From Microvirga sp. BSC39 (lineage in GTDB: Bacteria > Pseudomonadota > Alphaproteobacteria > Rhizobiales > Beijerinckiaceae): DNA of 64,000 nucleotides. Where the stretch lies: contig NZ_JPUG01000078.1 in assembly GCF_000739015.1 (NCBI RefSeq), positions 372,001-436,000 of the forward strand. Direction: 5' to 3'. Each line of letters begins with the position of its first letter. Position 1 is the stretch's first letter. The position numbers and the translations under genes are program-made. This document shows, one piece after another, positions 43,034 through 52,937 of this stretch. Under the pieces are notes generated by a model. It worked only from the letters and a program-made list of their open reading frames with translations, made no database searches and was not told where the DNA came from.

Positions 43034-44047
43034 ATGGCACGCATGACGATGATCGAAGCCATCCGCGACGCGATGGACGTGATGATGGCGCGCGACGAGC
43101 GCGTCGTGGTGTTCGGCGAGGATGTGGGCTATTTCGGCGGCGTGTTCCGCTGCACGGCTGGCCTCCAGCAGAAATACGGAAAGACCCGCTGCTTCGATGC
43201 CCCGATCAACGAAGCCGGCATCGTGGGCGCGGCAATCGGCATGGCATCCTACGGGCTTCATCCCTGCATCGAGATCCAGTTCGCCGATTACATGTACCCG
43301 GCCTATGACCAGATCGTGTCCGAGGCGGCCCGCCTGCGGTATCGATCGAACGGCGAGTTCACCTGTCCGCTTGTCGTGCGCATGCCGACCGGCGGCGGAA
43401 TCTTCGGCGGGCAGACCCACAGCCAGAGCCCGGAAGCCCTGTTCACCCATGTGTCGGGATTGAAAACCGTCGTGCCGTCGAATCCTCACGATGCCAAGGG
43501 CCTGCTGATCGCCGCCATCGAGGATCCCGATCCCGTGATCTTCCTGGAGCCGAAGCGGCTCTACAACGGACCGTTCGACGGTCACCACGACCGCCCGATC
43601 ACGCCCTGGTCGAAACACGACCTCGGGGAGGTTCCGAACGGTCATTACACGCTGCCGCTGGGCAAGGCCTCCGTCGTGCGTGAGGGAGCCGCCGTCACCG
43701 TGCTGGCTTATGGCACGATGGTGTATGTCGCGCAGGCCGCTGCTGCGGAAACGGGCGTCGATGCGGAGATCATCGATCTGCGCACCCTGCTTCCCCTCGA
43801 CATGGAGACCATCGTGGCATCCGTGAAGAAGACGGGCCGCTGCGTCGTCGTCCATGAGGCGACGCTCACCTCCGGCTTCGGGGCAGAGCTGGCATCCCTC
43901 GTGCAGGAGGCCTGCTTCTTCCAGCTCGAGGCGCCGATTGCCCGCGTGACGGGATGGGACACGCCTTACCCGCACGCGCAAGAATGGGACTACTTCCCGG
44001 GACCGGCCCGGGTCGGACGCGCGCTTCTTGAGACGGTGGAGGCCTGA
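43034..44047 (+). CDS. bkdA2: branched-chain 2-oxoacid dehydrogenase E1 beta
   Basis: The 337-residue transketolase-fold subunit begins MTMIEAIRDAMDVMM and contains FGEDVGYFGGVFRCT, APINEAGIVGAAIG and IEIQFADYMYPAYDQIVSEAA, as in BkdA2. It forms the E1 heterotetramer with BkdA1, three bases upstream. Confidence 0.94.
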   Translation: MARMTMIEAIRDAMDVMMARDERVVVFGEDVGYFGGVFRCTAGLQQKYGKTRCFDAPINEAGIVGAAIGMASYGLHPCIEIQFADYMYPAYDQIVSEAARLRYRSNGEFTCPLVVRMPTGGGIFGGQTHSQSPEALFTHVSGLKTVVPSNPHDAKGLLIAAIEDPDPVIFLEPKRLYNGPFDGHHDRPITPWSKHDLGEVPNGHYTLPLGKASVVREGAAVTVLAYGTMVYVAQAAAAETGVDAEIIDLRTLLPLDMETIVASVKKTGRCVVVHEATLTSGFGAELASLVQEACFFQLEAPIARVTGWDTPYPHAQEWDYFPGPARVGRALLETVEA

Positions 44048-44048
44048 C

Positions 44049-45377
44049 ATGAGTGAGCACCTGATCAAGATGCCCGATGTGGGCGAAGGGATTGCCGAGG
44101 CCGAACTCGTCGAGTGGCACGTCAAGGTCGGCGATCTCGTGCGCGAGGATGCCCTGCTCGCAGCCGTGATGACCGACAAGGCGACGGTGGAGATTCCTTC
44201 CCCCGTCGACGGCGAGGTTCTGTGGCTCGGTGCGGACATCGGCGATGTGGTGGCGATCGGATCGCCCCTCATCCGCCTGAAGACGGGAGACGAGGCAGGT
44301 GCTGCCTCCGGCGGCGATGAGGCCGACAAGGCGCCTGAACAGCCGGCACGGCCCAAGGATATCGAAGCTCAGGCCGATGGTGCGGTCAAAACCTCGGAGG
44401 CCGTCGTCGAGAAGCAGGCGCGGGAGGCTCCCCGGCCGCAGGCTGTCGCCGTTCCGCAGAGCCCGCCCGTGAGGGCGCACCGCCCATCCGTCCCGCGCGC
44501 CGAGGGTGACAAGCCGATCGCCTCTCCGGCCGTCCGGCTGCGGGCCCGCGAGGCCGGGATCGACCTGAGGCAGGTTGCGGGCACCGGCCCCGCCGGCCGG
44601 ATCACCCATGAGGATCTGGACGCGTTCCTCACCCATGGCCCGCAAGCTGCAAGGGCACCGGGTCTGGCTCAGGACACATCGGTCCAGCACGTCAAGGTGA
44701 TTGGACTACGCCGCAAGATTGCGGAGAAGATGTCGATCGCGAAATCGCGCATCCCGCACATCACCTATGTCGAAGAGGTGGATGTCACTGCCCTTGAGGA
44801 CCTACGGACGACTCTCAACGCGAACAAGCGATCCGACAGGCCGAAGCTGACCCTGCTGCCCTTCCTGATGCGCGCGATGGTCAAGGCCATCGCCGAGCAG
44901 CCGCATCTGAACGCCATCTATGACGACGAGGCGGGAATCGTTCATCAGCACGGCGGCGTTCATATCGGCATCGCCGCGCAGACCGGTGCGGGCCTGATGG
45001 TGCCGGTCGTCCGGCATGCGGAAGCGCGGGACATCTGGAGCTGCGCCACGGAGCTGACCCGTCTGACCGAGGCTGCCAAGGCCGGCCTCGCCACCCGCGA
45101 GGAGCTGAGCGGCTCGACGATCACCATCACGTCGCTCGGCGCGATGGGCGGCATCGTCACGACCCCGGTGATCAATCATCCGGAGGTTGCCATCATCGGC
45201 GTCAACAAGATGGTGGTGCGACCCGTCTGGGACGGCTCCACGTTCATTCCCCGCAAGATGATGAACCTGTCCTCCAGTTTCGATCACCGGATCATCGACG
45301 GCTGGGACGCGGCGGTCTTCGTGCAGCGCATCAAGACGCTGCTGGAGACCCCTGCAATGATCTTCGTGGAGGCTTGA
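44049..45377 (+). CDS. bkdB: branched-chain 2-oxoacid dehydrogenase E2 (lipoamide acyltransferase)
   Basis: From ATG 44049 the protein has 442 residues: lipoyl domain with the lipoylated Lys in MTDKATVEIPS (about residue 44), a linker rich in Ala/Pro, a peripheral subunit-binding domain (ASPAVRLRAREAGIDL, GPAGRITHEDL) and a catalytic domain with the HRIIDGWDA active site. It forms the core of the complex. Gap to lpdV is 4 bases. Confidence 0.94.
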   Translation: MSEHLIKMPDVGEGIAEAELVEWHVKVGDLVREDALLAAVMTDKATVEIPSPVDGEVLWLGADIGDVVAIGSPLIRLKTGDEAGAASGGDEADKAPEQPARPKDIEAQADGAVKTSEAVVEKQAREAPRPQAVAVPQSPPVRAHRPSVPRAEGDKPIASPAVRLRAREAGIDLRQVAGTGPAGRITHEDLDAFLTHGPQAARAPGLAQDTSVQHVKVIGLRRKIAEKMSIAKSRIPHITYVEEVDVTALEDLRTTLNANKRSDRPKLTLLPFLMRAMVKAIAEQPHLNAIYDDEAGIVHQHGGVHIGIAAQTGAGLMVPVVRHAEARDIWSCATELTRLTEAAKAGLATREELSGSTITITSLGAMGGIVTTPVINHPEVAIIGVNKMVVRPVWDGSTFIPRKMMNLSSSFDHRIIDGWDAAVFVQRIKTLLETPAMIFVEA

Positions 45378-45381
45378 CGTT

Positions 45382-46779
45382 ATGAAGGATATCTCCTGCA
45401 AGCTCCTCGTCATCGGAGCCGGGCCGGGCGGCTATGTGTGCGCCATTCGCGCCGGACAGCTCGGCATCGACACGGTCATCGTGGAGGAAAGAAAGCCGGG
45501 CGGAACCTGTCTCAATGTGGGCTGCATCCCATCCAAGGCGCTCATCCATGCGGCTGAGGAATACGACCGGGTCGTTCATCTCGCATCGGGCGCGAACCCG
45601 CTCGGGATCAGAACGACGAAGCCCGAGCTCGATCTGTCGCAAACCATCGCCTGGAAAGACACCGTTGTCAGCCGGCTGAACAGCGGCGTGTCCGGCCTCC
45701 TCAAGAAGTCCAAGGTCAAGATGGTCCAGGGCCGGGCGCGGTTTCGCGACGGCAGGACGGTCGAGGTGGAAACGGAGACCGGCCGGCAGATCATCCGTGC
45801 CGAGAATGTGGTGATCGCCACCGGATCGGCGCCCGTCGAACTCTCCAGCCTTCCCTTCGGCGGACCCGTGATCTCCTCAACTGAGGCGCTCTCGCTCACG
45901 TCTGTGCCGGAGCAGCTGGTGGTGGTCGGCGGCGGCTATATCGGTCTCGAGCTTGGGACAGCCTTTGCCAAGATGGGCACGAAGGTGACCGTCGTCGAGG
46001 CGCAGGCACGCATCCTGCCGCAATACGATGCGGAGCTCACCCGGCCGGTCTCCAAGAGGCTGCAGGCTCTCGGCATCGAGGTCATGACGCGCGCAAAAGC
46101 CAAGGGCCTGGCGAAAGGCGGCAGCGCCCTGCTGGTGGAAAGCGAGAGCGGATCCGAGGTGACGCTTGCGGCCGACAGGATCCTCGTCACGGTGGGCCGG
46201 CGGCCGGTCACGCAGGGGTGGGGCAGGGAGGAGCTCGTTCTCGACATGGACGGCCCCTTCATCCGGATCGACGAGAAATGCCAGACCTCGATGCGGGGCA
46301 TCTATGCCATCGGTGACGTCACGGGTGAGCCGATGCTGGCCCACCGTGCCATGGCGCAGGGCGAGATGGTGGCCGAGATCGTCGCGGGTCACAGGCGGCT
46401 CTGGGACAAGCGGGCCATCCCGGCGGTGTGCTTCACCGATCCTGAGATCGTGGCCGTCGGCATGACCCCAGACGAAGCGCAGAAGATCGGCAGCGAGGTG
46501 CGCATCGGCCAGTTTCCCTTCGCGGCCAACGGGCGCGCCATGACGAAGCTCGGCGAGGAGGGCTTCGTGCGCGTGGTGGCCCGCGCGGACAATCACCTGG
46601 TCCTCGGCATCCAGGCCGTTGGGCAGGGCGTGTCCGAGCTCTCCGCCGCCTTCGGCCTTGCGGTCGAGATGGGGGCACGTCTTGAGGACATCGCCGGCAC
46701 GATCCACGCACACCCCACTCAGGGCGAAGCGTTCCAGGAGAGTGCGCTGAAGTCGCTCGGGCGTGAGCTCCATATCTGA
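45382..46779 (+). CDS. lpdV: dihydrolipoyl dehydrogenase (E3) of the branched-chain complex
   Basis: The 465-residue flavoprotein has the FAD motif GAGPGGYVCAIRAGQLG, the redox disulfide GGTCLNVGCIPSKA, an NAD Rossmann motif (VVGGGYIGLELG) and the HAHPTQGEA active site. It reoxidises the E2 lipoyl group. Last gene of the bkd operon; a hairpin follows. Confidence 0.94.
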   Translation: MKDISCKLLVIGAGPGGYVCAIRAGQLGIDTVIVEERKPGGTCLNVGCIPSKALIHAAEEYDRVVHLASGANPLGIRTTKPELDLSQTIAWKDTVVSRLNSGVSGLLKKSKVKMVQGRARFRDGRTVEVETETGRQIIRAENVVIATGSAPVELSSLPFGGPVISSTEALSLTSVPEQLVVVGGGYIGLELGTAFAKMGTKVTVVEAQARILPQYDAELTRPVSKRLQALGIEVMTRAKAKGLAKGGSALLVESESGSEVTLAADRILVTVGRRPVTQGWGREELVLDMDGPFIRIDEKCQTSMRGIYAIGDVTGEPMLAHRAMAQGEMVAEIVAGHRRLWDKRAIPAVCFTDPEIVAVGMTPDEAQKIGSEVRIGQFPFAANGRAMTKLGEEGFVRVVARADNHLVLGIQAVGQGVSELSAAFGLAVEMGARLEDIAGTIHAHPTQGEAFQESALKSLGRELHI

Positions 46780-46786
46780 GAGCGGC

Positions 46787-46805
46787 GGGCGGTTCCTGAC
46801 CGCCC
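46787..46805. terminator. hairpin between convergent lpdV and cyclase genes
   Basis: GGGCGGT-TCCTG-ACCGCCC forms a 7-bp GC-rich stem. No strong T-run follows, but the place between two convergent stops suits a shared terminator. Confidence 0.5.
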
Positions 46806-46812
46806 CTCTCAT

Positions 46813-47859
46813 CTACCCTGGAGGTGCAATCCTGTAGGCCTCGATAGCGCCCTTGCCCTTGATGAGAACAGGTCCCAAGGGAGCGGCATCGACACGCGTC
46901 CGGATACGTTCCCAGGCGATGGCGCTCAGATTGATGCCGCTGTGTCTGCCGTGTCCGGCGAGCCGCGCGGCGACATTCACTGTGTCCCCCCAGATATCGA
47001 AGCTGAATTTCTGCCGCCCGACGACGCCGGCAACGACGGGCCCAATGTGGATGCCGACGCGAACATCCCAAGGCAGAGGCAGGTCACGGGCGGATGCGAT
47101 GGTCGACATCGCACATTTGACGCTTGCCATCACCGGATCCGGATTGTGCAGGAGCAGGCCGGCCGTGGCGAGAAACCCGTCGCCGACGGTTTTGATCTTC
47201 TCGAGGCCGTGCTGCGAGGCGATGTCCTCGAAGGTCGAGGCGTAGACGTGAAGGTTCGCGACGATCTCCTCCGGCGCGAGGAGATCGCAATAGGCCGTGA
47301 ACCCCACGATGTCGGCGAAGAACACCACCACGTCCTCATGCCGGCGCGGCGTCACGGCCTGGAACTGCTCGAGCTCGTCCACAGCCTGCGAGGGCAGGAT
47401 GGCATGGAGGAGGGCCTCGGCCCGGCGCCGCTGGCGGTCGATCTCGGCCAGATAGTTGAGCTCTTGGTCATGCAGCCTCTTCTTGTCGAGGCACGCTCCC
47501 ACGCGCGCTCGCAGCAGCGCCGGGTTGAAGGGCTTGGGCAGGTAGTCCTCGGCTCCGAGCTCGATGCAGCGCACCACGCTCTCGAACTCCGACAGGGCGG
47601 AGATCATCAGGACCGGAATGTCCCGCGTGGACGGATTCGTCTTGAGGTGCCTCAGGACCTCGTAGCCGTTGATCTCGGGCATCATGATGTCGAGAAGAAC
47701 GAGGTCGAAGCGCTCCCGGGCAATGCGGTCGAGCGCCTCGCGCCCGTTCTCGGCCGTCGTCAGGTCGGTCCAGCCCTCCCGCTGCAGCCTGCGCGTCAGC
47801 GTGTACCGGTTGTCCTCGTTGTCATCCACCACGAGGATGCGCACCCCGGCATCGGTCAT
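46813..47859 (-). CDS. receiver-linked class III adenylate cyclase
   Basis: The 348-residue protein has a receiver domain (1-125; VVDDNEDN, phospho-acceptor Asp57, LPKPF), a coiled linker (about 130-165) and a class III cyclase domain (175-340). Metal Asp183 (FFADIVGFT) and Asp227 (VGDGF) are present. Lys223 and Asp288 (FDIWGDTVN) are the pair for ATP, and Asn295/Arg299 are the transition-state residues, so it should make cAMP. It is the last gene of the binding protein-kinase-receiver-cyclase operon; its ATG overlaps the receiver stop. Confidence 0.9.
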   Translation of the reverse strand: MTDAGVRILVVDDNEDNRYTLTRRLQREGWTDLTTAENGREALDRIARERFDLVLLDIMMPEINGYEVLRHLKTNPSTRDIPVLMISALSEFESVVRCIELGAEDYLPKPFNPALLRARVGACLDKKRLHDQELNYLAEIDRQRRRAEALLHAILPSQAVDELEQFQAVTPRRHEDVVVFFADIVGFTAYCDLLAPEEIVANLHVYASTFEDIASQHGLEKIKTVGDGFLATAGLLLHNPDPVMASVKCAMSTIASARDLPLPWDVRVGIHIGPVVAGVVGRQKFSFDIWGDTVNVAARLAGHGRHSGINLSAIAWERIRTRVDAAPLGPVLIKGKGAIEAYRIAPPG

Positions 47860-48233
47860 GGCAGGCCCCGCTTCCGGACGAGGGCATCGATCTTCCCGAG
47901 CAGCCTTTCGAAAACAACCGGCTTGGTATCGTAATCGTCGCAGCCGGCATCCAGCGCCTTGTCCCGGTCTCCCGGCATCGTGTGTGCGGACAGTGCGAGA
48001 ATGGGGATATCCTTCGTGTCTGGCAAGTGCTTCAACTGGCGCGTTGCCGCCCAGCCATCGAGAGCGGGAAGGCCGAGATCCATCAGGATGAGATCCGGTC
48101 TCTCGCGGATGGCCATATCGATACCCTGCGCGCCATCCGAGGCAATGCTGACTTCGAAGCCGTGCCGCGTGAGACGCTGTGTCAGCATGTAGATATTGTC
48201 CTCATTGTCCTCGATGTAGAGAATTCTGGTCAC
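47856..48233 (-). CDS. single-domain response regulator (DivK-like)
   Basis: From GTG 48233 the protein has 125 residues. The GTG overlaps the kinase stop (GTGA) and has AGGAG upstream; the frame could run to 48272, inside the kinase gene. Landmarks are YIEDNEDN, the phospho-acceptor in LILMDLGLPALDG and DTKPV. It resembles DivK-type receivers and probably passes phosphate between the kinase and other partners. Confidence 0.88.
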   Translation of the reverse strand: MTRILYIEDNEDNIYMLTQRLTRHGFEVSIASDGAQGIDMAIRERPDLILMDLGLPALDGWAATRQLKHLPDTKDIPILALSAHTMPGDRDKALDAGCDDYDTKPVVFERLLGKIDALVRKRGLP

Positions 48234-51200
48234 ATTCGCTCCTGGTGCTCCAGTCGGCCGAGCCGCAGACAATCCGCGATGACGTCCCGCAAAGTGGCGA
48301 GAACCTCATCCCGGTCGCCCAGCTTTTTGCGCAGGATTCTTCGAATGCCCCCACTCAGGCGCCGCTGGGCCTCCTCGTCCACGTCGGCAGCCGTCAGCAC
48401 GATGAGAGGAATATGCCGCGCCTCCTCGTTGCGGTGGATCTCGTCGACGAATTCGAATCCGTCCATCTCCGGCATGATCAGGTCGAGGAGGATGATATCG
48501 GGCTTGACGAGCGGAAGTCGCTCCAGGGCAACCCGCCCGTTCTCGGCCTCGGCCACTTCCCATCCGCCCTCGCGCAAGATCCGGGCAAGCCAACCCCGCG
48601 TGTGTGCGTCATCCTCCACGATCAGAACCCGAGAATTCGCTTGATCCGTTCGGCAGGTAGCGAGCGCCTTCAGGAGGAACTCGCGATTGACCGGCTTCGT
48701 CAGATAGGCGGCGGCCCCAAGGGCATATGCCTGGTTCTCCTCGTCGACGATGGTGACCATGATGACTGGAACATCCTGAAGTTCCGGATCGCGCTTCAAC
48801 TGCTGGAGGGTGCTCCAGCCGTCGAGGCCCGGCATCAGGACATCCAGGGTAATCACCGAAGGCTGCATCTCTCGGGCGATCTCGACGCCTTGCTGGCCGC
48901 TCTCCGCCGTCGCCACTTCGAAGCCCTCACGCATCAGGATCTGGCGCAGGATCTCCCGCGATGTGGCCTCGTCATCGATGATCAGGGCGCGTTTCCCTCG
49001 TCCGAGAGGTTGCGAGATCACCGCGGTGCTTCCTGTGCCGGGGCGTACTCTGGGAGGGCCTAACACCCCGCCCGCCGGCAGGGAAACCGTAAAGGTGCTG
49101 CCGACACCCACAACGCTTTGCACGGTGATGTCTCCGCCCATGACACGGCAAAGCCGCCGACTGATGGCAAGGCCGAGCCCGGTTCCTCCGAACTTGCGTG
49201 TCGTCGTGCTGTCCGCTTGGCTGAACTCCTGGAACAGCTTGTCGCGCTGCTCCCCTGTCATGCCGATGCCTGTGTCGTGAACCGCGATGGTGATCATGTC
49301 TCCCCCTCGGTTCATGGTTCGGGAGGCCTTTATCGTGACGGTTCCCTCTCTCGTGAACTTGCAGGCATTGCTCAGCAGATTGAGCAAAACCTGTCGCAGG
49401 CGCACAGGATCAGTCTGCATCCTGCCGATATCCGGCGCGATCTCGACCTTGAGTTGGTTGCTGTTCCTTCTCGAAAGCGCCTCAGCCGTCATGGCCGATT
49501 CCGTGATCAGGGCATGAAGATCGATCTCTTCCGGGTGGAGCTCCAGCTTGCCCGCCTCGATCTTGGCAAGGTCGAGGATCTCATTGATCAGCGCCAGGAG
49601 ATGCGTGCCCGCATGGCGAATCCTGTCCAGCGGCTCCACCAGCGGCTCATCTCCTGTCTCCTCGGCCTCGTCCTTGAGCATCTCCGTGATGCCGATGATG
49701 GCGTTCAGCGGCGTCCTCAACTCATGACTCATGTTCGTGAGAAACTGACTCTTCGCCCGCGTCGCTGCCATGGCCTCGTCGCGGGCAAGCTCAAGCTGCG
49801 CAGCATGGTGCTTGATTTCAGTGATGTCGGTGTAGACCGCGACGGTCCCGCCTCCTGCGATCCTGCGCTCGCAGACCTGGATCCATCGATTGCCATCGCG
49901 GTGCTGGATCTCGGCTGCGACCGGGTTTCTGTGCCGCGCCAGCCTCTCGGCGACCCAGGTATCGACCCGTCCCTTCGCTTCCAGGATAAGGCCTCGCTCC
50001 GCCGCGCGTCGGATCACCGTCTCAAAAGGCGTTCCGGGCTCCATGGGAACGTCGGATCCAGGATAAAGAAGCTCCTCGTAGCGGCTGTTGCACAGGATGA
50101 GGCGATCCTCGGCATCGTAGAGAGCAAAGCCCTCGTTGATGCTCTCGATGGCATCGATCAGCCGCTGCCGGGCGTCGGCGACCTCGCGCAGGTTCTTCTC
50201 TTCGACTTCGATTGCCGTGTCGCGGAAGACAGCGAGAGCCTGTGCCATCTGGCCGATCTCATCTCTTCCGTCCCTTGGCAAAGGTGCGCGAAGATTGCCT
50301 CCGGCGATTGCCAGCATGCTGTTGCTCAGGTTCTGCAACCGCGCAATGAGATTGCGATCCACATAGAGCCAGACGATGAGCAGCGAACTCAGAAGGCTGA
50401 GGGACACGACGCTCAACAGAATGTTCCTGCCGATGCGCTGAGCCGTCAAAGCCTCGTCGCTTGCGGCGCGAATGTCGCCGCGAGCCGTGGCCACAAGGCC
50501 ATCGACTGCTTTCGTCAGTTCTGCGGAAAGACCGGCATTCTCTGCAAGAAGCCGTTCGGCATCCTCGACAAGGATGAGCTCGGTCCTGCGCGCGGACAGG
50601 ATGCTATCCTGCCCGTCAGTCAAACGGGCGAAGTCTGAGATACGCTGATCGAAACGGGACCGCAGGCGGGGATCCGCCAGCTCGGAAGCAATCTGGCGCA
50701 AGGCCGACAGAGAGCGATTGAGAGGGAAATTCATGACCGGGATGTCGGCGGGCTTCTCGGCGAGGGAGGCCTTGAGCAAGCCGTCGCTGATCGAGGCGAA
50801 CTCGAGTTGTGCCTTCTGCATCAGAAGATTTTCGGCAATCTCCTGTACAATCACCGAAGGAGGTTGCGGAAAGCCGGCGGTCGTCTGCTCGCCACGGTCG
50901 ATGCGACGGGAGGCCGCGAACTTGGCATCCAAGACCACAAGGGCAGGGGCGACCAGGCGCTGCGCCGCGACCGTTGCATTCGACAGATGCTGGACCAGCG
51001 CATCCTTCTGCGCCGCTACGGCAAGGCGTCCTGCCACAAGACCAGCAAGCGCTGTCAGGTTGCGTCGCAATCCCGCGACAGCGGGCTCCATGGCGGCGAC
51101 CGTGGCGGAGTCGACCTCGCTCCGGATCTGGGCGAGCAGAGCTTCGAGAAGCTCGACTTCCGCCGTAATGGCGGCAGATATCTCCCGGTACTGTGCCTGC

Positions 51201-51427
51201 GAGCGGGCTGTAAGAAGCGTTGGCGCTGCAGCAACGGTGCGTTCGGCTTGCCGCGAAAGATCGAGGGCCGCCAGAGCGGAGGGCACGCGCTGCTCCGTGA
51301 TCTGCTCGATCACATGGGCCATTTGGCGGAAAGCATAGGTTCCGGTGGCCGCAGCCAGCACCGCAAAGGCGCTTATGCCGAGAAAAGCAAGAAGCAAGCG
51401 CCAGCGGACACTCAGGTGGAAGGGCAT
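48230..51427 (-). CDS. hybrid sensor histidine kinase with two receivers
   Basis: The 1,065-residue kinase has membrane helices at about 11-33 and 335-356 that flank a 300-residue, mostly helical periplasmic domain. Then come HAMP (357-410), PAS (about 420-540), HisKA with His568 (FLTNMSHELRTPLN), HATPase (VLLNLLSNACKF, DTGIGM, FGGTGLGL) and two receivers with phospho-acceptors Asp862 and Asp982. It starts 24 bases after the binding-protein gene, so its periplasmic domain probably reads that protein. It overlaps the next receiver gene by 4 bases. Confidence 0.92.
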   Translation of the reverse strand: MPFHLSVRWRLLLAFLGISAFAVLAAATGTYAFRQMAHVIEQITEQRVPSALAALDLSRQAERTVAAAPTLLTARSQAQYREISAAITAEVELLEALLAQIRSEVDSATVAAMEPAVAGLRRNLTALAGLVAGRLAVAAQKDALVQHLSNATVAAQRLVAPALVVLDAKFAASRRIDRGEQTTAGFPQPPSVIVQEIAENLLMQKAQLEFASISDGLLKASLAEKPADIPVMNFPLNRSLSALRQIASELADPRLRSRFDQRISDFARLTDGQDSILSARRTELILVEDAERLLAENAGLSAELTKAVDGLVATARGDIRAASDEALTAQRIGRNILLSVVSLSLLSSLLIVWLYVDRNLIARLQNLSNSMLAIAGGNLRAPLPRDGRDEIGQMAQALAVFRDTAIEVEEKNLREVADARQRLIDAIESINEGFALYDAEDRLILCNSRYEELLYPGSDVPMEPGTPFETVIRRAAERGLILEAKGRVDTWVAERLARHRNPVAAEIQHRDGNRWIQVCERRIAGGGTVAVYTDITEIKHHAAQLELARDEAMAATRAKSQFLTNMSHELRTPLNAIIGITEMLKDEAEETGDEPLVEPLDRIRHAGTHLLALINEILDLAKIEAGKLELHPEEIDLHALITESAMTAEALSRRNSNQLKVEIAPDIGRMQTDPVRLRQVLLNLLSNACKFTREGTVTIKASRTMNRGGDMITIAVHDTGIGMTGEQRDKLFQEFSQADSTTTRKFGGTGLGLAISRRLCRVMGGDITVQSVVGVGSTFTVSLPAGGVLGPPRVRPGTGSTAVISQPLGRGKRALIIDDEATSREILRQILMREGFEVATAESGQQGVEIAREMQPSVITLDVLMPGLDGWSTLQQLKRDPELQDVPVIMVTIVDEENQAYALGAAAYLTKPVNREFLLKALATCRTDQANSRVLIVEDDAHTRGWLARILREGGWEVAEAENGRVALERLPLVKPDIILLDLIMPEMDGFEFVDEIHRNEEARHIPLIVLTAADVDEEAQRRLSGGIRRILRKKLGDRDEVLATLRDVIADCLRLGRLEHQERM

Positions 51428-51451
51428 GCTGACAGGGGCAGAGCCCCTTCC

Positions 51452-52555
51452 TCATTCCAGGGGCACATAGTGACCGCTCCGCCAGATGAACCATTCGAAG
51501 CCGGGTTGCCGCACGTCGCCCTTGGCATCGAAGCTGATCCGCCCGAGAATGGTTTCGAACTCGTTCGAACGAAGGGCGCTTATCACGGCTTGGGACTCGA
51601 TAGAGCCCGCCTTCGCGACTGCCTGAGCCCAGGCCTGAACGGCGCCGTAGCTATAGAGGGTGTAGCCTTCGGGCTCGAAACCCTTTTGCCGAAAGCGCTC
51701 GACGAGGGAGGCCGCACCGGGAGTTCGGCGCGGGTCGCGGAACGAGGTGAAGACCGTCCCTTCGCCGGCCTCACCTGTCACCTGGATGAAGGCCTCGCTC
51801 GCGATGCTGTCGCCGGACACCAGTTGAAGATTGTACCCCTGCTCGCGTGCATTGCGGATCAGGATGGCTGCTTCCCGGTAATATCCGGCGAAATAGGCAA
51901 CGTGAATTCCGGCAGCCTGCAACTTCGCAACGAGGGACGAGAAGTCGCTCAGGCCGGGATCAAGTTCGTCATAGAGCGTCTCGACGCCGCCATTGTTGCG
52001 GAGGTGACGTTGAGTTTCCTCGGTCAGCCCTTTGCCATAGATCGAGCCATCGCTCAGAATGGCGATCCTGATGTCCTGCCCTTGCGCTGCGAGATAGGCT
52101 CCCGCTATCGCGCCCTGCTGGTCGTCCCTCCCGCAAATGCGAAAGACGTTGGAGCGGCCCTCTTCCGTCAGTCGTGGGCTGGTTGAGGCCGGCGTCATCT
52201 GGATAATCCCGGCTCTTTCATAGATGCCGGCTGCCGGGATGGAAGCGCCCGAACATTGGTGCCCGACGACGAAGGATACCTTTTCGGCTACAAGCTTGTG
52301 AGCCGCCGCAGTCGCCTGGCCGCTGTCGCAGGCGTCGTCGACGGAGATGAGCCTCAGCTTCTGGCCGAGCACGCCGCCGGCGGCGTTGATGTCTCCGATG
52401 GCCAGCTCCACGCCCTGTTGCTGCTGCTCGCCCTGGTACGCATTGGGACCGGTAAGGGCTCCTGCCATGCCGATCAGGATCTCAGCACCAGCCGAACTGG
52501 CCTTCACCATCGCAAAGGCGATGGCCGCAGCGAGACTCAACAGTTTTCGTTCCAT
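51452..52555 (-). CDS. Liv-type periplasmic binding protein of a sensory operon
   Basis: From ATG 52555 (GGGAGG upstream) the precursor has 367 residues with a signal peptide ending SSAGAE. It is a type I periplasmic-binding protein of the leucine/amide family (IGMAGALTGPNAYQGEQQQQGVELAIGDINAAGG; VVGHQCSGASIPAAGIYE). No permease or ATPase gene is near; the next gene is a transmembrane kinase. I infer a sensor role, the ligand reported to the kinase rather than transported. The ligand could be an amino acid or amide. Confidence 0.85.
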   Translation of the reverse strand: MERKLLSLAAAIAFAMVKASSAGAEILIGMAGALTGPNAYQGEQQQQGVELAIGDINAAGGVLGQKLRLISVDDACDSGQATAAAHKLVAEKVSFVVGHQCSGASIPAAGIYERAGIIQMTPASTSPRLTEEGRSNVFRICGRDDQQGAIAGAYLAAQGQDIRIAILSDGSIYGKGLTEETQRHLRNNGGVETLYDELDPGLSDFSSLVAKLQAAGIHVAYFAGYYREAAILIRNAREQGYNLQLVSGDSIASEAFIQVTGEAGEGTVFTSFRDPRRTPGAASLVERFRQKGFEPEGYTLYSYGAVQAWAQAVAKAGSIESQAVISALRSNEFETILGRISFDAKGDVRQPGFEWFIWRSGHYVPLE

Positions 52556-52937
52556 GGCGAGCCTCCCGCCACTGAGCTGCATCAACGTCTTCGGAGCGCC
52601 TGCCCGCCGCAGAACATCGATCTCGCTATAACGGACCAGATTTGCCTTGGCTGAACGTTCGCAGCAGATCAGGCCCTGCTGCAAGACAAAACAAGTCTTC
52701 CGCTGCGAGTGATCGCTGGCGCTCCAGCCTGCATCTTAATCGATACGGTAGCTGGGGTCGATTCATGAATAATCGCGATGCTGCCCTCAGGGGGGCTATA
52801 AGGGAATACGCCACAAGAGGTGCAGCAGGGTCCATCAGAGCCGACCATCTGTTGACATTGTTACAGTCGACGTTGATGGATGGAGGAAAGTCACCCATGA
52901 AGTTACATCTCTGCCGAGACCAGCAAAAGCCAACATC
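52556..52937. other. divergent intergenic region with a possible leader ORF
   Basis: The 382 bases separate the binding-protein gene from the dehydrogenase gene. A frame at 52765-52941 (58 codons) overlaps the dehydrogenase start by ATGA, but its ribosome-binding site is weak and I recognise no family. A TTGACA (52852-52857) may be a -35 element without a clear -10. Otherwise nothing stands out. Confidence 0.35.

Noticed and set aside
42440..44356. 638-codon minus-strand frame opposite bkdA1/bkdA2
   Set aside because: Shadow of the bkd operon.
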